A DNA stretch of 64,000 nucleotides. Origin: Candidatus Thiodictyon syntrophicum (GTDB lineage Bacteria; Pseudomonadota; Gammaproteobacteria; Chromatiales; Chromatiaceae). The stretch covers positions 6,349,501 to 6,413,500 of the forward strand of contig NZ_CP020370.1 in NCBI RefSeq assembly GCF_002813775.1, written 5' to 3'. Below are positions 9,207-18,296 of this stretch, one piece after another. The position numbers were made by a program, and so were the translations under genes. Numbering within the stretch: the first letter of the stretch is position 1; each line of letters begins with the position of its first letter. Below the pieces are notes generated by a model, which was not told the origin of the DNA, did no database searches, and worked only from the letters and a program-made list of their open reading frames with translations.

Positions 9207-11516
9207 ATGTACCTGCGCACCCTGCTGCCCGCCCTGCTGCTGATACCGATCCTGTCATCTTCCATGGCGGCGGCGCCGGAGGCGGGCTACCTGGGCGTCG
9301 CGGTCTGCGGCGAGTGCCACGCCAAGGAACGCGACCTGTGGCGCGACTCCTTTCACGACCGGGCCATGAAGGAGCCGACTGCCAAGACGGTACTGGGTGA
9401 TTTCAAGGACGTGCAGTTCACCGCCCACGGGGTGACCTCACGCTTCTTCAAGCGCGACGGGCGCTTCTTCGTCCGCACCGACGGCCCCGACGGGACGCTC
9501 AAGGACTACCCCATCCGCTATACCTTCGGCTGGTATCCGCTCCAGCAATACCTGATCGAGTTCCCCGGCGGACGCCTGCAAAGCCTCGGCATCGCCTGGG
9601 ACAGCCGCCCCCAGGACCAAGGCGGCCAGCGCTGGTTCCATCTCTACCCGAACGAAAAGATGGACCACCGCAACCCGCTGCACTGGACGGCGCCCGACCA
9701 GACCTGGAACTACCAGTGCGCCGACTGTCACTCCACCGACCTCAAGAAGGGGTACGACGCCGAGCGCCACGTCTACGACACGCGCTTCGCGGAGATCAAC
9801 GTCGCCTGCGAGGCCTGCCACGGCCCCGGCTCCCGCCACGTCGCCTGGGCCCAGGCGGCAGTCGCCGCCAAGGCGTCCGGCACCGCCCCGACGCCGCCCG
9901 CCGCGTCCACTGATCCGACCCTGGGCCTGCTGGTGGACCTAAAGGACCGCGACGGCGGCCAGTGGCAGACCGACCCCGCGACCGGCAAGCCGGCCCGCAC
10001 GGTGCCGCGCAAGAGCCAGACGCAGAACGAGACCTGCGCCCGCTGCCACTCCCGGCGCGGGCGTATCTGGGACGAACTGACCCCCGGCGAGCCCCTGCAT
10101 CAGGGGTTCCGCCTCGCCCTGCTGTCGCCGTCCCTGTACTTCCCGGACGGCCAGATCAAAGACGAGGACTATGAGTACGGCTCCTTCATCCAGAGCCGCA
10201 TGTACCACCAGGGCGTCGTCTGCTCGGACTGCCACGAGCCCCACAGCCTGAAGCTCAAGGCCGCGGGCAACGCCGTCTGTACCCGCTGTCACCAGGCCGA
10301 GCGTTATGACGACAAGACCCACCATCACCACGCCACGGGCGGCACCGGTACCGCCTGCGTCGCCTGCCACATGCCCCGGCGCCTCTACATGGTGGTGGAC
10401 CCGCGTTTCGATCACAGCCTGCGGGTGCCGCGCCCCGACCTGTCCGAGACGCTCGGCACCCCCAACGCCTGCAACGCCTGTCACCAGGACAAGGACGCCG
10501 CCTGGGCCGCCGCCGCGGTGGCCGGCTGGTTCCCGGACCCGGCCCGCCGCGGCCCCCACTTCGGCGAGGCCCTGCACGCGGCCGACACCAACGCGGCGGA
10601 CGCCCCGGCGCGCCTGCTCGCCCTGGCCGGCGACCCGGGCCAGCCCGCCATCGCCCGCGCCAGCGCCCTGGAACGGCTCCATGAACACCCGAGCCGGGAC
10701 GCCATGCTGACGCTGCCCCGTCTGCTCAAGGACCCGGACCCGCTGGTACGCGCCGCCGCCGTGCGCTACCTCGAAGTCACTGACCTGCGCACCCGCACCG
10801 AACAGGCCTGGCCCCTGCTCACCGACCCCGCGCGCACCGTGCGCCTGGAGGCGACCCGGGTGCTGGCGCCGCTCGCGACCCAAACGATGGGCGCGGAGCT
10901 GGCCAGTCAGTTGGACAGCGCCCTGCAGGAGTATGTGGCCGCCGAGAGCGTCAACGCCGACCGCCCCGAAGCCAACCTGAACCTGGGCCTGATCGCCCTC
11001 ACCGCCGGGGAGCCGGAGGTCGCCGAGCGCGCCTACCGCGAGGCCCTGGCCCTGGACCCGCGCTTCATCCCCGCCCATGCCAACCTGGCCGACCTCTACC
11101 GCGGCCAGGGCCGGGAGGCCGAGGCGCAGGCGCAACTGCGCGCCGGCCTCGCGGTCGACCCCGAGAGCGCCGACCTGCACCACGCGCTCGGCCTGTCACT
11201 GGTGCGGGCCAAGCGCCTGGACGCGGCCCTGACCGATCTGAAGCGCGCGGTGGAACTCGCACCCGCCAACACCCGCTACGCCTATGTCTACGCCATCGCC
11301 CTGGACGGCGCCGGTCAGACCGCCGAGGCCCTGCCAGTCCTGGCGGCGGCCGCCGAGCGCGACGCGGCTAATACCGAGTTGCTGGTCGCCCTGGTCCAGT
11401 ACCACGCCAAGCTCGGGCAACGCGAGGCCGCGACCGCCTGGCTGGACAAGCTGGCCGCCGTAGCGCCGGGGGACCCGACGGTCGACCAGTTAAGGGGTTC
11501 TTTGAAGCAACCGTGA
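9207..11516 (+). CDS. Octaheme c-type cytochrome with HEAT-like and TPR repeats
   Basis: ATG at 9207 (769 aa) gives a clear signal peptide (YLRTLLPALLLIPILSSS). Eight CxxCH heme sites follow: CGECH, CADCH, CEACH, CARCH, CSDCH, CTRCH, CVACH and CNACH, between about residues 35 and 430. A HHHH stretch precedes the seventh. The middle (about 440-570) has HEAT-like alpha repeats (DPDPLVRAAAVRYL), and the C-terminal 200 residues are tetratricopeptide repeats (NLNLGLIALTAGEPEVAERAYREALALDP). It is a periplasmic multiheme electron carrier or reductase related to the cytochrome c554/nitrite reductase group. The TPR tail suggests it docks a partner. No maturation or reductase genes lie beside it. Confidence 0.85.
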   Translation: MYLRTLLPALLLIPILSSSMAAAPEAGYLGVAVCGECHAKERDLWRDSFHDRAMKEPTAKTVLGDFKDVQFTAHGVTSRFFKRDGRFFVRTDGPDGTLKDYPIRYTFGWYPLQQYLIEFPGGRLQSLGIAWDSRPQDQGGQRWFHLYPNEKMDHRNPLHWTAPDQTWNYQCADCHSTDLKKGYDAERHVYDTRFAEINVACEACHGPGSRHVAWAQAAVAAKASGTAPTPPAASTDPTLGLLVDLKDRDGGQWQTDPATGKPARTVPRKSQTQNETCARCHSRRGRIWDELTPGEPLHQGFRLALLSPSLYFPDGQIKDEDYEYGSFIQSRMYHQGVVCSDCHEPHSLKLKAAGNAVCTRCHQAERYDDKTHHHHATGGTGTACVACHMPRRLYMVVDPRFDHSLRVPRPDLSETLGTPNACNACHQDKDAAWAAAAVAGWFPDPARRGPHFGEALHAADTNAADAPARLLALAGDPGQPAIARASALERLHEHPSRDAMLTLPRLLKDPDPLVRAAAVRYLEVTDLRTRTEQAWPLLTDPARTVRLEATRVLAPLATQTMGAELASQLDSALQEYVAAESVNADRPEANLNLGLIALTAGEPEVAERAYREALALDPRFIPAHANLADLYRGQGREAEAQAQLRAGLAVDPESADLHHALGLSLVRAKRLDAALTDLKRAVELAPANTRYAYVYAIALDGAGQTAEALPVLAAAAERDAANTELLVALVQYHAKLGQREAATAWLDKLAAVAPGDPTVDQLRGSLKQP

Positions 11517-11718
11517 CCGCGCGAGTACCCTGAGAGGGTGATCTCGGTTGGCGTCATCATTACGCGATGTGATTCATTGCAGAGTATTTTTGCCAGGTTG
11601 GGACGCGGAAGCAGCTATGGAGCCTCAACGACGCATATGAGCAAGCTGCTGCCGAAGATCGAGGGAGGCGGCAGCGGCGGTTGCCCACTGCTCGTTTTTG
11701 GGATTAGAGACACCCTAT

Positions 11719-12405
11719 ATGACCAAAGTTGTTAGTATTACCGGGCCAACCCCCGGTGAGGACCTGTTGTCGAAGGTGGATGAGCTTTATTCCACCATCC
11801 TCGCCGACCCCCCGTGGCAGTTCCAGAACCGCACCGGCAAGATGGCGCCCGAACACAGGCGCCTGCTCCGCTACCCGACTATGGCCGTCAATGACATCAT
11901 GGACCTGCCGGTGCAGGAGGTCGCCGCCGAGCGCAGTCACCTGTATCTGTGGGTACCCAATGCCCTGCTCGCCGAGGGCCTGCGCGTCATGGCCGCCTGG
12001 GGCTTCACCTATAAGTCGAATCTGATCTGGTACAAGGTCCGCAAGGACGGCGGACCGGATGGGCGCGGTGTGGGCTTCTATTTCAGAAACGTCACCGAGA
12101 TGGTCCTGTTCGGCGTGCGCGGCGGTATGCGGACCCTGGCGCCGGGCCGCCGACAGGTCAATCTGCTCTCGACCCAGAAGCGCGAGCATTCACGCAAACC
12201 GGACGAGATCTTCGACCTCATCGAGCGCTGCTCCCCCGGCCCCTATCTCGAACTCTTCGCCCGTTTCGAGCGCGACGGCTGGGACCAGTGGGGCAATGAA
12301 GACGTGGAGCGCAACTCCTTTCACGGTGTGGCCCTGCGCACCGGCCACACCGAACCGCACTTGCGCCCGCTGGAAACACCGGCGGCCTATCGCGGCAAGG
12401 CGTGA
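11719..12405 (+). CDS. MT-A70 family adenine methyltransferase
   Basis: This 228-residue protein has the DPPW catalytic motif of MT-A70 enzymes (ILADPPWQFQ) near residue 32, then LYLWVPNALL and GFTYKSNLIWYK, and a C-terminal REHSRKPDEIFDLIERCSPGPYLELFAR, all typical of the family. These enzymes transfer a methyl group from S-adenosylmethionine to N6 of adenine in DNA or RNA. ATG at 11719 is preferred; TTG at 11698 is also possible, and neither has a strong ribosome site. No endonuclease lies next to it, so it looks like an orphan, as often found on phage-derived DNA. The ~200 bp upstream hold no gene I can support. Confidence 0.85.
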   Translation: MTKVVSITGPTPGEDLLSKVDELYSTILADPPWQFQNRTGKMAPEHRRLLRYPTMAVNDIMDLPVQEVAAERSHLYLWVPNALLAEGLRVMAAWGFTYKSNLIWYKVRKDGGPDGRGVGFYFRNVTEMVLFGVRGGMRTLAPGRRQVNLLSTQKREHSRKPDEIFDLIERCSPGPYLELFARFERDGWDQWGNEDVERNSFHGVALRTGHTEPHLRPLETPAAYRGKA

Positions 12406-12550
12406 GTAGCTGCCGGATTTACCGTGAAAGTCGCGCCGGGAGCGCGCTCCAGTTCTCCCACTCCCTTTGGGAGAGGGCGGGGTGAGGGAACGGCCATGGC
12501 CCCCGCAACGTTCATCTTTCGGGGTGGCGCGGGCGCCATGGCCGTTAGGA

Positions 12551-15500
12551 TCACTGCGCCATACAGCGCGTAATCAGTTGCCTGATCCGGGCGCCCGCCT
12601 CCCCGGTCGCGCTGACCCGCGCATCCTTGACCGGTTGCAGGGAACCCAGTGCGGCCTCCAGACCTTGGCGGACCGGGGCCCAGCAGGCGATTTCCGGCTT
12701 CTCGTCCAACCAGGTCGTCAAATAATCACTGAGGGTTTCCTGCACCTTCCCAGCCGCCTCTGCGGCATGGACTGCCAAGGGGTAGAGCGCGAGATAGCGG
12801 ATGAAGGGGTCGGCCGGGAGCGCCGCAATGGCCGCTGCGGCACAGGCCTCGTCGCAGTCCTCGCCCTCGGCCTCCCCATCGTCCACCGGGCCATCCAATC
12901 CGATCACCCGCGGGCTCCGGGTCCCACGCCAGGCCGCCCGCTCCGCGGCAGGGTGGCGCGGATTGCGGTCATGCCAGCCCCAGTAGGCGTCACCGATTCG
13001 CAGATAGCCCTCTACCAGATAAGGCTCCAATCCCGCCAACTGAGCGGCAAGCCAGGGTGCACTCAGGGTCTCCAGCCCGAACGCAGGGGCCATGGCGGCA
13101 AGCCGGTCGATGCTGTCCAAGCGTGCCAACTCCAGATCGGGAGACAGCGCTGGCGGCAGGTGGGCGCGGCCGGTTCCAAGGAACTGCAGGAACTCGACCT
13201 CATCACGGAAGGCAGCGCCCGCGGCGGCGGCATGGCGCTCTAGGATCACCCGGTACGCCTGCTGCGGATGGGCCGGATCGAAGGGGGCGAGAAGACCCCC
13301 AAAGACCCAACCCAGGATGCCGTCGGCGGTCTGCACCTGGTACCAGCGGTCCTCGACATCGCCGATGCGTTCAGTCCCCGCGGTCCGCTTCGTCACGGAG
13401 ACCACCGTCCCCAGGGGGAGGCGCTGGAGTTGCCCGCAACCGGATTGCGGGTCGGGCCGCACAAGCACGCCCGCGCCAAGGGTAATGCGTGAGTGACGGG
13501 GCACGGATTGCACCCGCACCGCGCCCCTGTGCCCTTGCAGGGCGCGGCCGGGGGTGCGGCAGGTCTGCATCCGCTCGTCGAAGCGCTCGAGCAGTCGGCG
13601 CGGCCCCTCCTGCGCCTCCCCGGCCGGCGCCGCCGCCTTGGGCAGTTCGGCCCGCAGCCGGCCAAGGAAGGCCGCGAAGTCGGCCTCCTCCATCGCGTCG
13701 TGCGACGCCGCTGCCAGGTAATGCTCCACAATCCGACGGTAGGCCTGTTCGGGATGGGAAGAATCAAAGGGCGTCAGCAGTCCACCGAAGGCCCATCCGT
13801 TGACACGCTGCGGCCCCACGACGTAGTACCAGTAGTCCTGCACCCCGGCCACGCGGGTGGCCAGGGCTGAGCGCCCCAGGACCAGGACCGGCGTGCCGAT
13901 GGCAAGGCGTGCCGCGCCGCCCTGCGTGCCCGGATACCGGATCTCCGGCGCACCCGCAAAGGCCGCACTGCGCAGCCGCCCACCCGAGCCGAGGATCATC
14001 CGCTGGTCAGGTCCGAACGGCTCGCTCCAGGCCTTCCCCCAGCGTCCGTTCTGCGCGACATTGGCGCTGTAGCAGCCCTGTATGTCATTGTCGACAACGG
14101 CCAGCAAAGCGCCCGGCTTCTCATCGCTGCCCTTGCCATAGAGGAAAGTCCGCTTCCCGTCGGCGGAGACTTCCAGGATGCAGCAATCCTCTGGAACCAC
14201 GGGATTGGGACGCAGTTGGTCCGGCGGTGCCGACGGATAGACCCGGTCCCCATCCTGCTTGTCCCAGGGCTCCCGGTTATACAGCCAGCAGGCGGTATGG
14301 GCGGGAATCGCGACGGGCGTCTCAGGATCGAGGTCGACCGGCCCCTGCTGCGCGTCACGCACCAGCAGCCATGCGGTGCGGCCGTCGTCGCGGACCAGAA
14401 AACGCAGCGGCGCCTTGGCTTGACTTGAGCAACGAAACCAACCCGGCGTATAGGTCCGCGTCGCCAAGACCTGGTCGGATTCGACACGGCCGGTCGGAAC
14501 CTCGAGCTTGCGCACCCGCTTGCTTGCCGAGGACAGGAGTGTGATCTTCCCGGCGTAGCATTCCTGCATCCAGTCTTCTCGTTCGCAATCGCGACGACAG
14601 AGATCCAGGCACCGCGCCAACGTGTCGGCCCTTTCCCGCGCACACTTGAAGCTATCGCAGTCCGCGGTGCAACTGTCATGTGCGTATTCGCATTGTCCGC
14701 AATCGTCCTCGACCTCCTCGCCGGCGGTCGTCGTCTTCACGACGTTCAGGCTGTCCCCGCGATAACTTGCGGCATAGTCCTCAGACCGCTCGAAGCTCCA
14801 GCTCCCGTTGCCCGAGCCGCTGAAATCCTGTGACCACTCATCGAACAGGCTATGCTCAGTATCGCTCGCAAGCACCACGCGTTGGCGTCGCTCGCGCTCC
14901 CGCCGATTCCAGTATTCGCTCTTAAGATCGTAGGTCATCCAATAGACATCAGGCTCGCCGCCGAGTCTTCGCACCTGGACCGACCCGGGATCAAGAAGAT
15001 CTGCATACGCGAAGAACGACTGGGGGGGGAAACAAGGCGCGACCGCCTTATTGTCCGGCCGGGTGAGAACCAGCTCCGGGCCCCCGGCGATGGAGAACCA
15101 CACCGGGCCGGGCTCGTCCGACAGGCTCCCCGGCGCAAAACGCAGCCGCCAGCGCGGCTCCCGTCCCTGCTCCAGGCTGTCCACGGGCCTGATATGAAAC
15201 GGGGCCGACCGCTCACCAGACGCCGACTCCCAGGACCCGGTGGCCTCGCCCCGGGGATCGAAGGTGCCCGCGATCCTGCCGGTGCGCGGCGGGTCGCCGG
15301 CATTGCTCCGGTCCGTTTCCCGGAGGACGAATTGCCCGTCCGCCGCCAGGTTGCCATACAACTCCCGTGTTCGGTAGCGATTCGTCGCCGCGTCGTATTG
15401 GCTATCGCTCTGCTCATAATAAGAGCCACTCAGGTCACTCTTGCTTCTGACCAGGTGCAGCCAGATCGGGACAGCGTCCCCGCGCGTGCCGGTATAGATC

Positions 15501-15646
15501 TGACCGAAACATCGCGACTCCCCGGGCAGGCGCGGTTCGGCCGCGCTCACCCGTGCCGGCGGGATAGCCCCGAGCAGGATCAGGACCAGCAGCCCGACCC
15601 GGCAGTCCGGTCGCCCGCAACGGGCGCGGTTTTCCGCTCCGACCAT
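12551..15646 (-). CDS. Large secreted Cys-rich protein with two SH3-like domains
   Basis: This 1031-residue protein has a signal peptide (VGLLVLILLGAIPPARVSA) near residues 17-36. The N-terminal part looks beta-rich (LSGSYYEQSD, GNLAADGQFVLRETD). Around residues 315-370 lies a dense Cys cluster with ~10 Cys (CGQCEYAHDSC, CARERADTLARCLDLCRRDC). The middle and C-terminal parts hold two bacterial SH3-like modules, each ending GW(A/V)FGGLL(T/A)PFD and followed by the same helical stretch (HPEQAYR / HPQQAYR), which indicates an internal duplication. SH3b domains often bind cell wall or protein ligands. I do not recognise the whole. Tryptophan-rich C-terminal helices follow. It is probably periplasmic. 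Confidence 0.6.
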   Translation of the reverse strand: MVGAENRARCGRPDCRVGLLVLILLGAIPPARVSAAEPRLPGESRCFGQIYTGTRGDAVPIWLHLVRSKSDLSGSYYEQSDSQYDAATNRYRTRELYGNLAADGQFVLRETDRSNAGDPPRTGRIAGTFDPRGEATGSWESASGERSAPFHIRPVDSLEQGREPRWRLRFAPGSLSDEPGPVWFSIAGGPELVLTRPDNKAVAPCFPPQSFFAYADLLDPGSVQVRRLGGEPDVYWMTYDLKSEYWNRRERERRQRVVLASDTEHSLFDEWSQDFSGSGNGSWSFERSEDYAASYRGDSLNVVKTTTAGEEVEDDCGQCEYAHDSCTADCDSFKCARERADTLARCLDLCRRDCEREDWMQECYAGKITLLSSASKRVRKLEVPTGRVESDQVLATRTYTPGWFRCSSQAKAPLRFLVRDDGRTAWLLVRDAQQGPVDLDPETPVAIPAHTACWLYNREPWDKQDGDRVYPSAPPDQLRPNPVVPEDCCILEVSADGKRTFLYGKGSDEKPGALLAVVDNDIQGCYSANVAQNGRWGKAWSEPFGPDQRMILGSGGRLRSAAFAGAPEIRYPGTQGGAARLAIGTPVLVLGRSALATRVAGVQDYWYYVVGPQRVNGWAFGGLLTPFDSSHPEQAYRRIVEHYLAAASHDAMEEADFAAFLGRLRAELPKAAAPAGEAQEGPRRLLERFDERMQTCRTPGRALQGHRGAVRVQSVPRHSRITLGAGVLVRPDPQSGCGQLQRLPLGTVVSVTKRTAGTERIGDVEDRWYQVQTADGILGWVFGGLLAPFDPAHPQQAYRVILERHAAAAGAAFRDEVEFLQFLGTGRAHLPPALSPDLELARLDSIDRLAAMAPAFGLETLSAPWLAAQLAGLEPYLVEGYLRIGDAYWGWHDRNPRHPAAERAAWRGTRSPRVIGLDGPVDDGEAEGEDCDEACAAAAIAALPADPFIRYLALYPLAVHAAEAAGKVQETLSDYLTTWLDEKPEIACWAPVRQGLEAALGSLQPVKDARVSATGEAGARIRQLITRCMAQ

Positions 15647-15675
15647 TGCTCACCTTACGCGTGGGCACCCGCCCA

Positions 15676-15972
15676 TCATTCGTCGCCCCCCTCCCCCAAC
15701 CAGCCCTGCAACGCCTTGATCAGCCCCTCCGCCTGGGCGCGGCTGGAGATGTTGAATTTGGATTGCTGGCGGTATTCGCCGGCGCGCTTCTGGTAGCGGC
15801 GGATGGTGAATTTGTCCGGGCCATAGACCTCCTTGGCCTTGTCCCAGTCCTGATAGCGGAAGATGATGGTGGTCCAACTGCCCTTGGACAGGATCACCTT
15901 GTCCAGTTCCTTGCTGGTCTCGATCCCGTCTTCCGTGTAGGAAACGGTCAGGTCCTCCACTGTTTCTGCCAT
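15676..15972 (-). CDS. Small conserved hypothetical protein
   Basis: ATG at 15972 is preceded by GGGAGAG at good spacing, giving 98 residues; a TTG at 15987 is the alternative. The product is acidic at the start (AETVEDLTVSYTEDGIETSK) and contains SWTTIIFRYQDWD and FTIRRYQKRAGEYRQQSKFN. It has no signal peptide, membrane helix or motif that I can assign. Its codon use and clean start support a real gene. It ends 30 bp before the start of the 1031-residue gene on the same strand and may be co-transcribed with it. Confidence 0.6.
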   Translation of the reverse strand: MAETVEDLTVSYTEDGIETSKELDKVILSKGSWTTIIFRYQDWDKAKEVYGPDKFTIRRYQKRAGEYRQQSKFNISSRAQAEGLIKALQGWLGEGGDE

Positions 15973-16007
15973 CGCTGTCTCTCCCAAGGGTTGGGGCGCC
16001 GCACCGC

Positions 16008-16691
16008 TCAGGGGCGGGCGCCGGATTGTTGTAATGCCGTTTGGATGTCGGCGGTGTTCGGTTGCCTGGGGTCGCGGGCACGGGCCAGCGCGAGCGCCGT
16101 CCGACCGGCCCCATCGGGGCGGTTGACGTCGGCCCCGCGGGCGATCAGCCGTTTGACGGTCTCCAGGTGGCCCAGGGTGACCGCCAGGTGCAGCGGCGTG
16201 CGGCCCTGGGCGTCGGGCCGGTTCAGGTCGGCCCCGCGGCGCAGCAGGAAGTCGACACTGTCGCGGTCCCAGACCCCGGCGTGCACCAGGGTGACCAGCA
16301 TCGCCTGGGCCTCCAGCGGGGCGCCCAACTGCACCAGCAGGACGGCGACCTGGGTCCTGCCGTGGGTCAGGGCCAGTTCCAGGGGGGTGCGGCCAGCGCT
16401 GTCGCGGGCCGTCAGGGTGGCCCCGTGGTCCGCCAATTCACGCGCAACGGCGACCTGACCGGCCCGGGCGGCGAGGTGCAGGGGCAGGTCGCCGTTGCCG
16501 TCGCGCTGATTCAGGTCGGTCCCGGCGGCGATGTGCCGTCTGATCTGGTCCAGATCGCCTACCTGAACCGCCCGGTGCAGATTGACGGTCGGCGGCGCCG
16601 ACCAGCCGCAGCCCGCCGCCAGGGCCGCCAGGAGCGGCAGCGCCCACAGGAGCGCCGGGAGCGGTGCCGACAGGTAGGATGGTTGACGCAT
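16008..16691 (-). CDS. Ankyrin-repeat lipoprotein
   Basis: ATG at 16691 gives 227 residues with a lipoprotein signal: hydrophobic ALLWALPLLAALAAGC, with the lipobox Cys near residue 28. At least five ankyrin repeats follow (DLPLHLAARAGQVAVARELA, TPLELALTHGRTQVAVLLV, TPLHLAVTLGHLETVKRLIA). The predicted place is the periplasmic face of a membrane, where ankyrin repeats would bind protein. The gene is divergent from the small membrane protein at 16877 with about 185 bp between them. No enzymatic motif is present. The longer in-frame start at 16871 would hide the lipoprotein signal. Confidence 0.75.
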   Translation of the reverse strand: MRQPSYLSAPLPALLWALPLLAALAAGCGWSAPPTVNLHRAVQVGDLDQIRRHIAAGTDLNQRDGNGDLPLHLAARAGQVAVARELADHGATLTARDSAGRTPLELALTHGRTQVAVLLVQLGAPLEAQAMLVTLVHAGVWDRDSVDFLLRRGADLNRPDAQGRTPLHLAVTLGHLETVKRLIARGADVNRPDGAGRTALALARARDPRQPNTADIQTALQQSGARP

Positions 16692-16876
16692 GGGCTCGGG
16701 TCGGCTGAACGGGTCACTGGAGAGGCGGACGGGATGGTAAACGGCAGGGGTACGGACCCGCAACCCGGGAAGGCGGGGGTGCGCTCGTGTTAGCCTGTCG
16801 ATCCGGCCGCGGGCCTGCCACATCATCGTTTCCGCGGTTCCACCACTTCTCACGGACTCACCGACAGCCAATCCAT

Positions 16877-17260
16877 ATGATCTGGAAATTCCTGCTGACC
16901 GCCGCGGTGGTGCTCGCCGCCTTCTTTTTCATCCGGCAGCGGCTGCGCGGCCGGGGTCGGCCCCTGGCCGACGGTCCGCCGCGACCCCCGCTGCTTCCCG
17001 CCGGTGCAGTCCGCTGGGCCGCCTATGGCGTGGTGGCGGTCATGCTGCTCGGCAGCGGCTGGTACCTGTACCGCGACTGGGCACTGGGCGATCAGGTGGT
17101 GGAGGTCCAGGTGGTCAACGCCAACACTGGGGCCATCACGCGCTACCAGGCGCACCGACGCGACATCCAGGGCCGCGTGGTCCGCATCCTGGATGGGCGG
17201 GAACTGCGGCTGGCAGACGTGGAGCGGATGATCGTGACCAAGGAGGGTCAGGGCCTCTGA
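16877..17260 (+). CDS. Small membrane protein, two transmembrane helices
   Basis: ATG at 16877 begins a 127-residue protein. Helix 1 is IWKFLLTAAVVLAAFFFI (residues 2-19) and helix 2 is AAYGVVAVMLLGSGWYLY (about residues 50-67). After helix 2 comes a soluble ~60-residue domain (VVEVQVVNANTGAITRYQAH, DGRELRLADVERMIV) that looks beta-rich and probably faces the periplasm. I do not recognise the family. It is 130 bp upstream of the amidase gene on the same strand, though a GCAAAT-type repeat separates the two. Confidence 0.6.
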   Translation: MIWKFLLTAAVVLAAFFFIRQRLRGRGRPLADGPPRPPLLPAGAVRWAAYGVVAVMLLGSGWYLYRDWALGDQVVEVQVVNANTGAITRYQAHRRDIQGRVVRILDGRELRLADVERMIVTKEGQGL

Positions 17261-17306
17261 ACGGGCGTCACGCGGACAGTGAACATGCAGCCAAGGCCAA
17301 GTCTAT

Positions 17307-17341
17307 GATTATTTGCGTCTATTCGCGTTCATTTGCGGCTA
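17307..17341 (+). repeat. Half of a GCAAAT-type repeat element
   Basis: The sequence reads ATTATTTGCGTCTATTCGCG then TTCATTTGCGGCTA, the same as the right arm of the elements at 30031-30167 and 38927-39031. No left arm is visible upstream. It lies between the small membrane protein gene and the amidase gene. Confidence 0.5.
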
Positions 17342-17390
17342 AACTGCTTTTTCTGGGTTGAAGACTTAGGCCCACTCTGGAGACCCCCAC

Positions 17391-18140
17391 ATGTCGGAGA
17401 AAAGCCGTCTGATCGGCCTGGTGTTGCTGGTCATCCTCTACCACGGCGGGCCGGCCCGTGCCTGTTCCCCGGCCGCTTTCGTCGTCGCCATCGATGTCGG
17501 GCACTCGCTGCGCAGCCCAGGCGCCGTCAGCGCGCGCGGCGTGCCCGAGTTTCGGTTCAATCGCGACCTGGCCGCGGCGGCGGCCGACGTACTCGCGGCC
17601 GGCGGGTTCCGCCGCAGCTTTGTGATCAACGCCGACGGCACTGCCCAGTCGCTGCGGGGGCGCACGGACGAGGCGGCACGGCGCGGGGCCGACCTGTTAC
17701 TGTCGATCCACCACGACTCGGTGCAGCCGCGCTATCTGTCAAATTGGACCCTGGATGGCGTCACCCGACCCTACAGCGATCACTTTCGCGGCTTCTCGCT
17801 CTTCGTTTCCGCCAAGAATCGCCAAGCCGAGCGCAGCCGGCGGTTCGCCGAGCTGCTCGGGCGCTCGCTCACGGCGCGGGGGCTGACGCCGACCCTGCAC
17901 CATGCCGAACCGATCGCGGGCGAGCACCGGCCCCTGCTCGATGCCAGGCTCGGCCTCTATCGCTTCGACGACCTGGTGGTGCTCAAGGGGGCCGCCATGC
18001 CGGCGGTGCTGTTGGAGGCCGGGGTGATCCTCAACCGCGACGAGGAGTCACTGCTGGCCCAGGGTGCCTACCAGCAACGGATCGCGGCGGCGATTCTCGC
18101 CGCGGTGCAGGACTATTGCGACGCGTTGCCGCCCGGGTAA
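17391..18140 (+). CDS. N-acetylmuramoyl-L-alanine amidase (Amidase_3)
   Basis: This 249-residue enzyme would cleave the bond between N-acetylmuramic acid and L-alanine in peptidoglycan. It starts at ATG 17391 with GGAGA upstream and has a signal peptide (LIGLVLLVILYHGGPARA). The zinc ligands of Amidase_3 are visible: His in VVAIDVGHS, Glu in PEFRFN, and His in LLSIHHDS, plus the catalytic Glu in AVLLEAGVILN. It is a bare catalytic domain with no AMIN or cell-wall-binding module, so it is smaller than AmiC. The gene ends 17 bp before a repeat element that separates it from convergent sbcB. Confidence 0.88.
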   Translation: MSEKSRLIGLVLLVILYHGGPARACSPAAFVVAIDVGHSLRSPGAVSARGVPEFRFNRDLAAAAADVLAAGGFRRSFVINADGTAQSLRGRTDEAARRGADLLLSIHHDSVQPRYLSNWTLDGVTRPYSDHFRGFSLFVSAKNRQAERSRRFAELLGRSLTARGLTPTLHHAEPIAGEHRPLLDARLGLYRFDDLVVLKGAAMPAVLLEAGVILNRDEESLLAQGAYQQRIAAAILAAVQDYCDALPPG

Positions 18141-18157
18141 TCCCGGGAAGAGCAGTT

Positions 18158-18289
18158 CTCACGCCAAGGCGCCAAGTTCGTTGTCGTTGTCGTTGTCGTT
18201 GTCGTAATCGAGGTTATCGGAGCGTCCTGGATTCTCTCGCACCCCAAAGTGCATCGCTTCTCCGATTACGACAACGACAACGATTGTCG
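18158..18289. repeat. CACGCCAAG fragment plus GTTGTC-type hairpin between convergent genes
   Basis: Positions 18158-18176 read CTCACGCCAAGGCGCCAAG, the end sequence of the element at 32748-32875. Directly after it comes a hairpin: the left arm from 18178 has four GTTGTC-like units followed by GTAATCG, and the right arm (18263-18289) is CGATTACGACAACGACAACG plus a decayed end. The pair could form a long stem and may act as a bidirectional terminator, since it lies between the stops of the amidase gene and sbcB. Confidence 0.6.
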
Positions 18290-18296
18290 CTCATCC

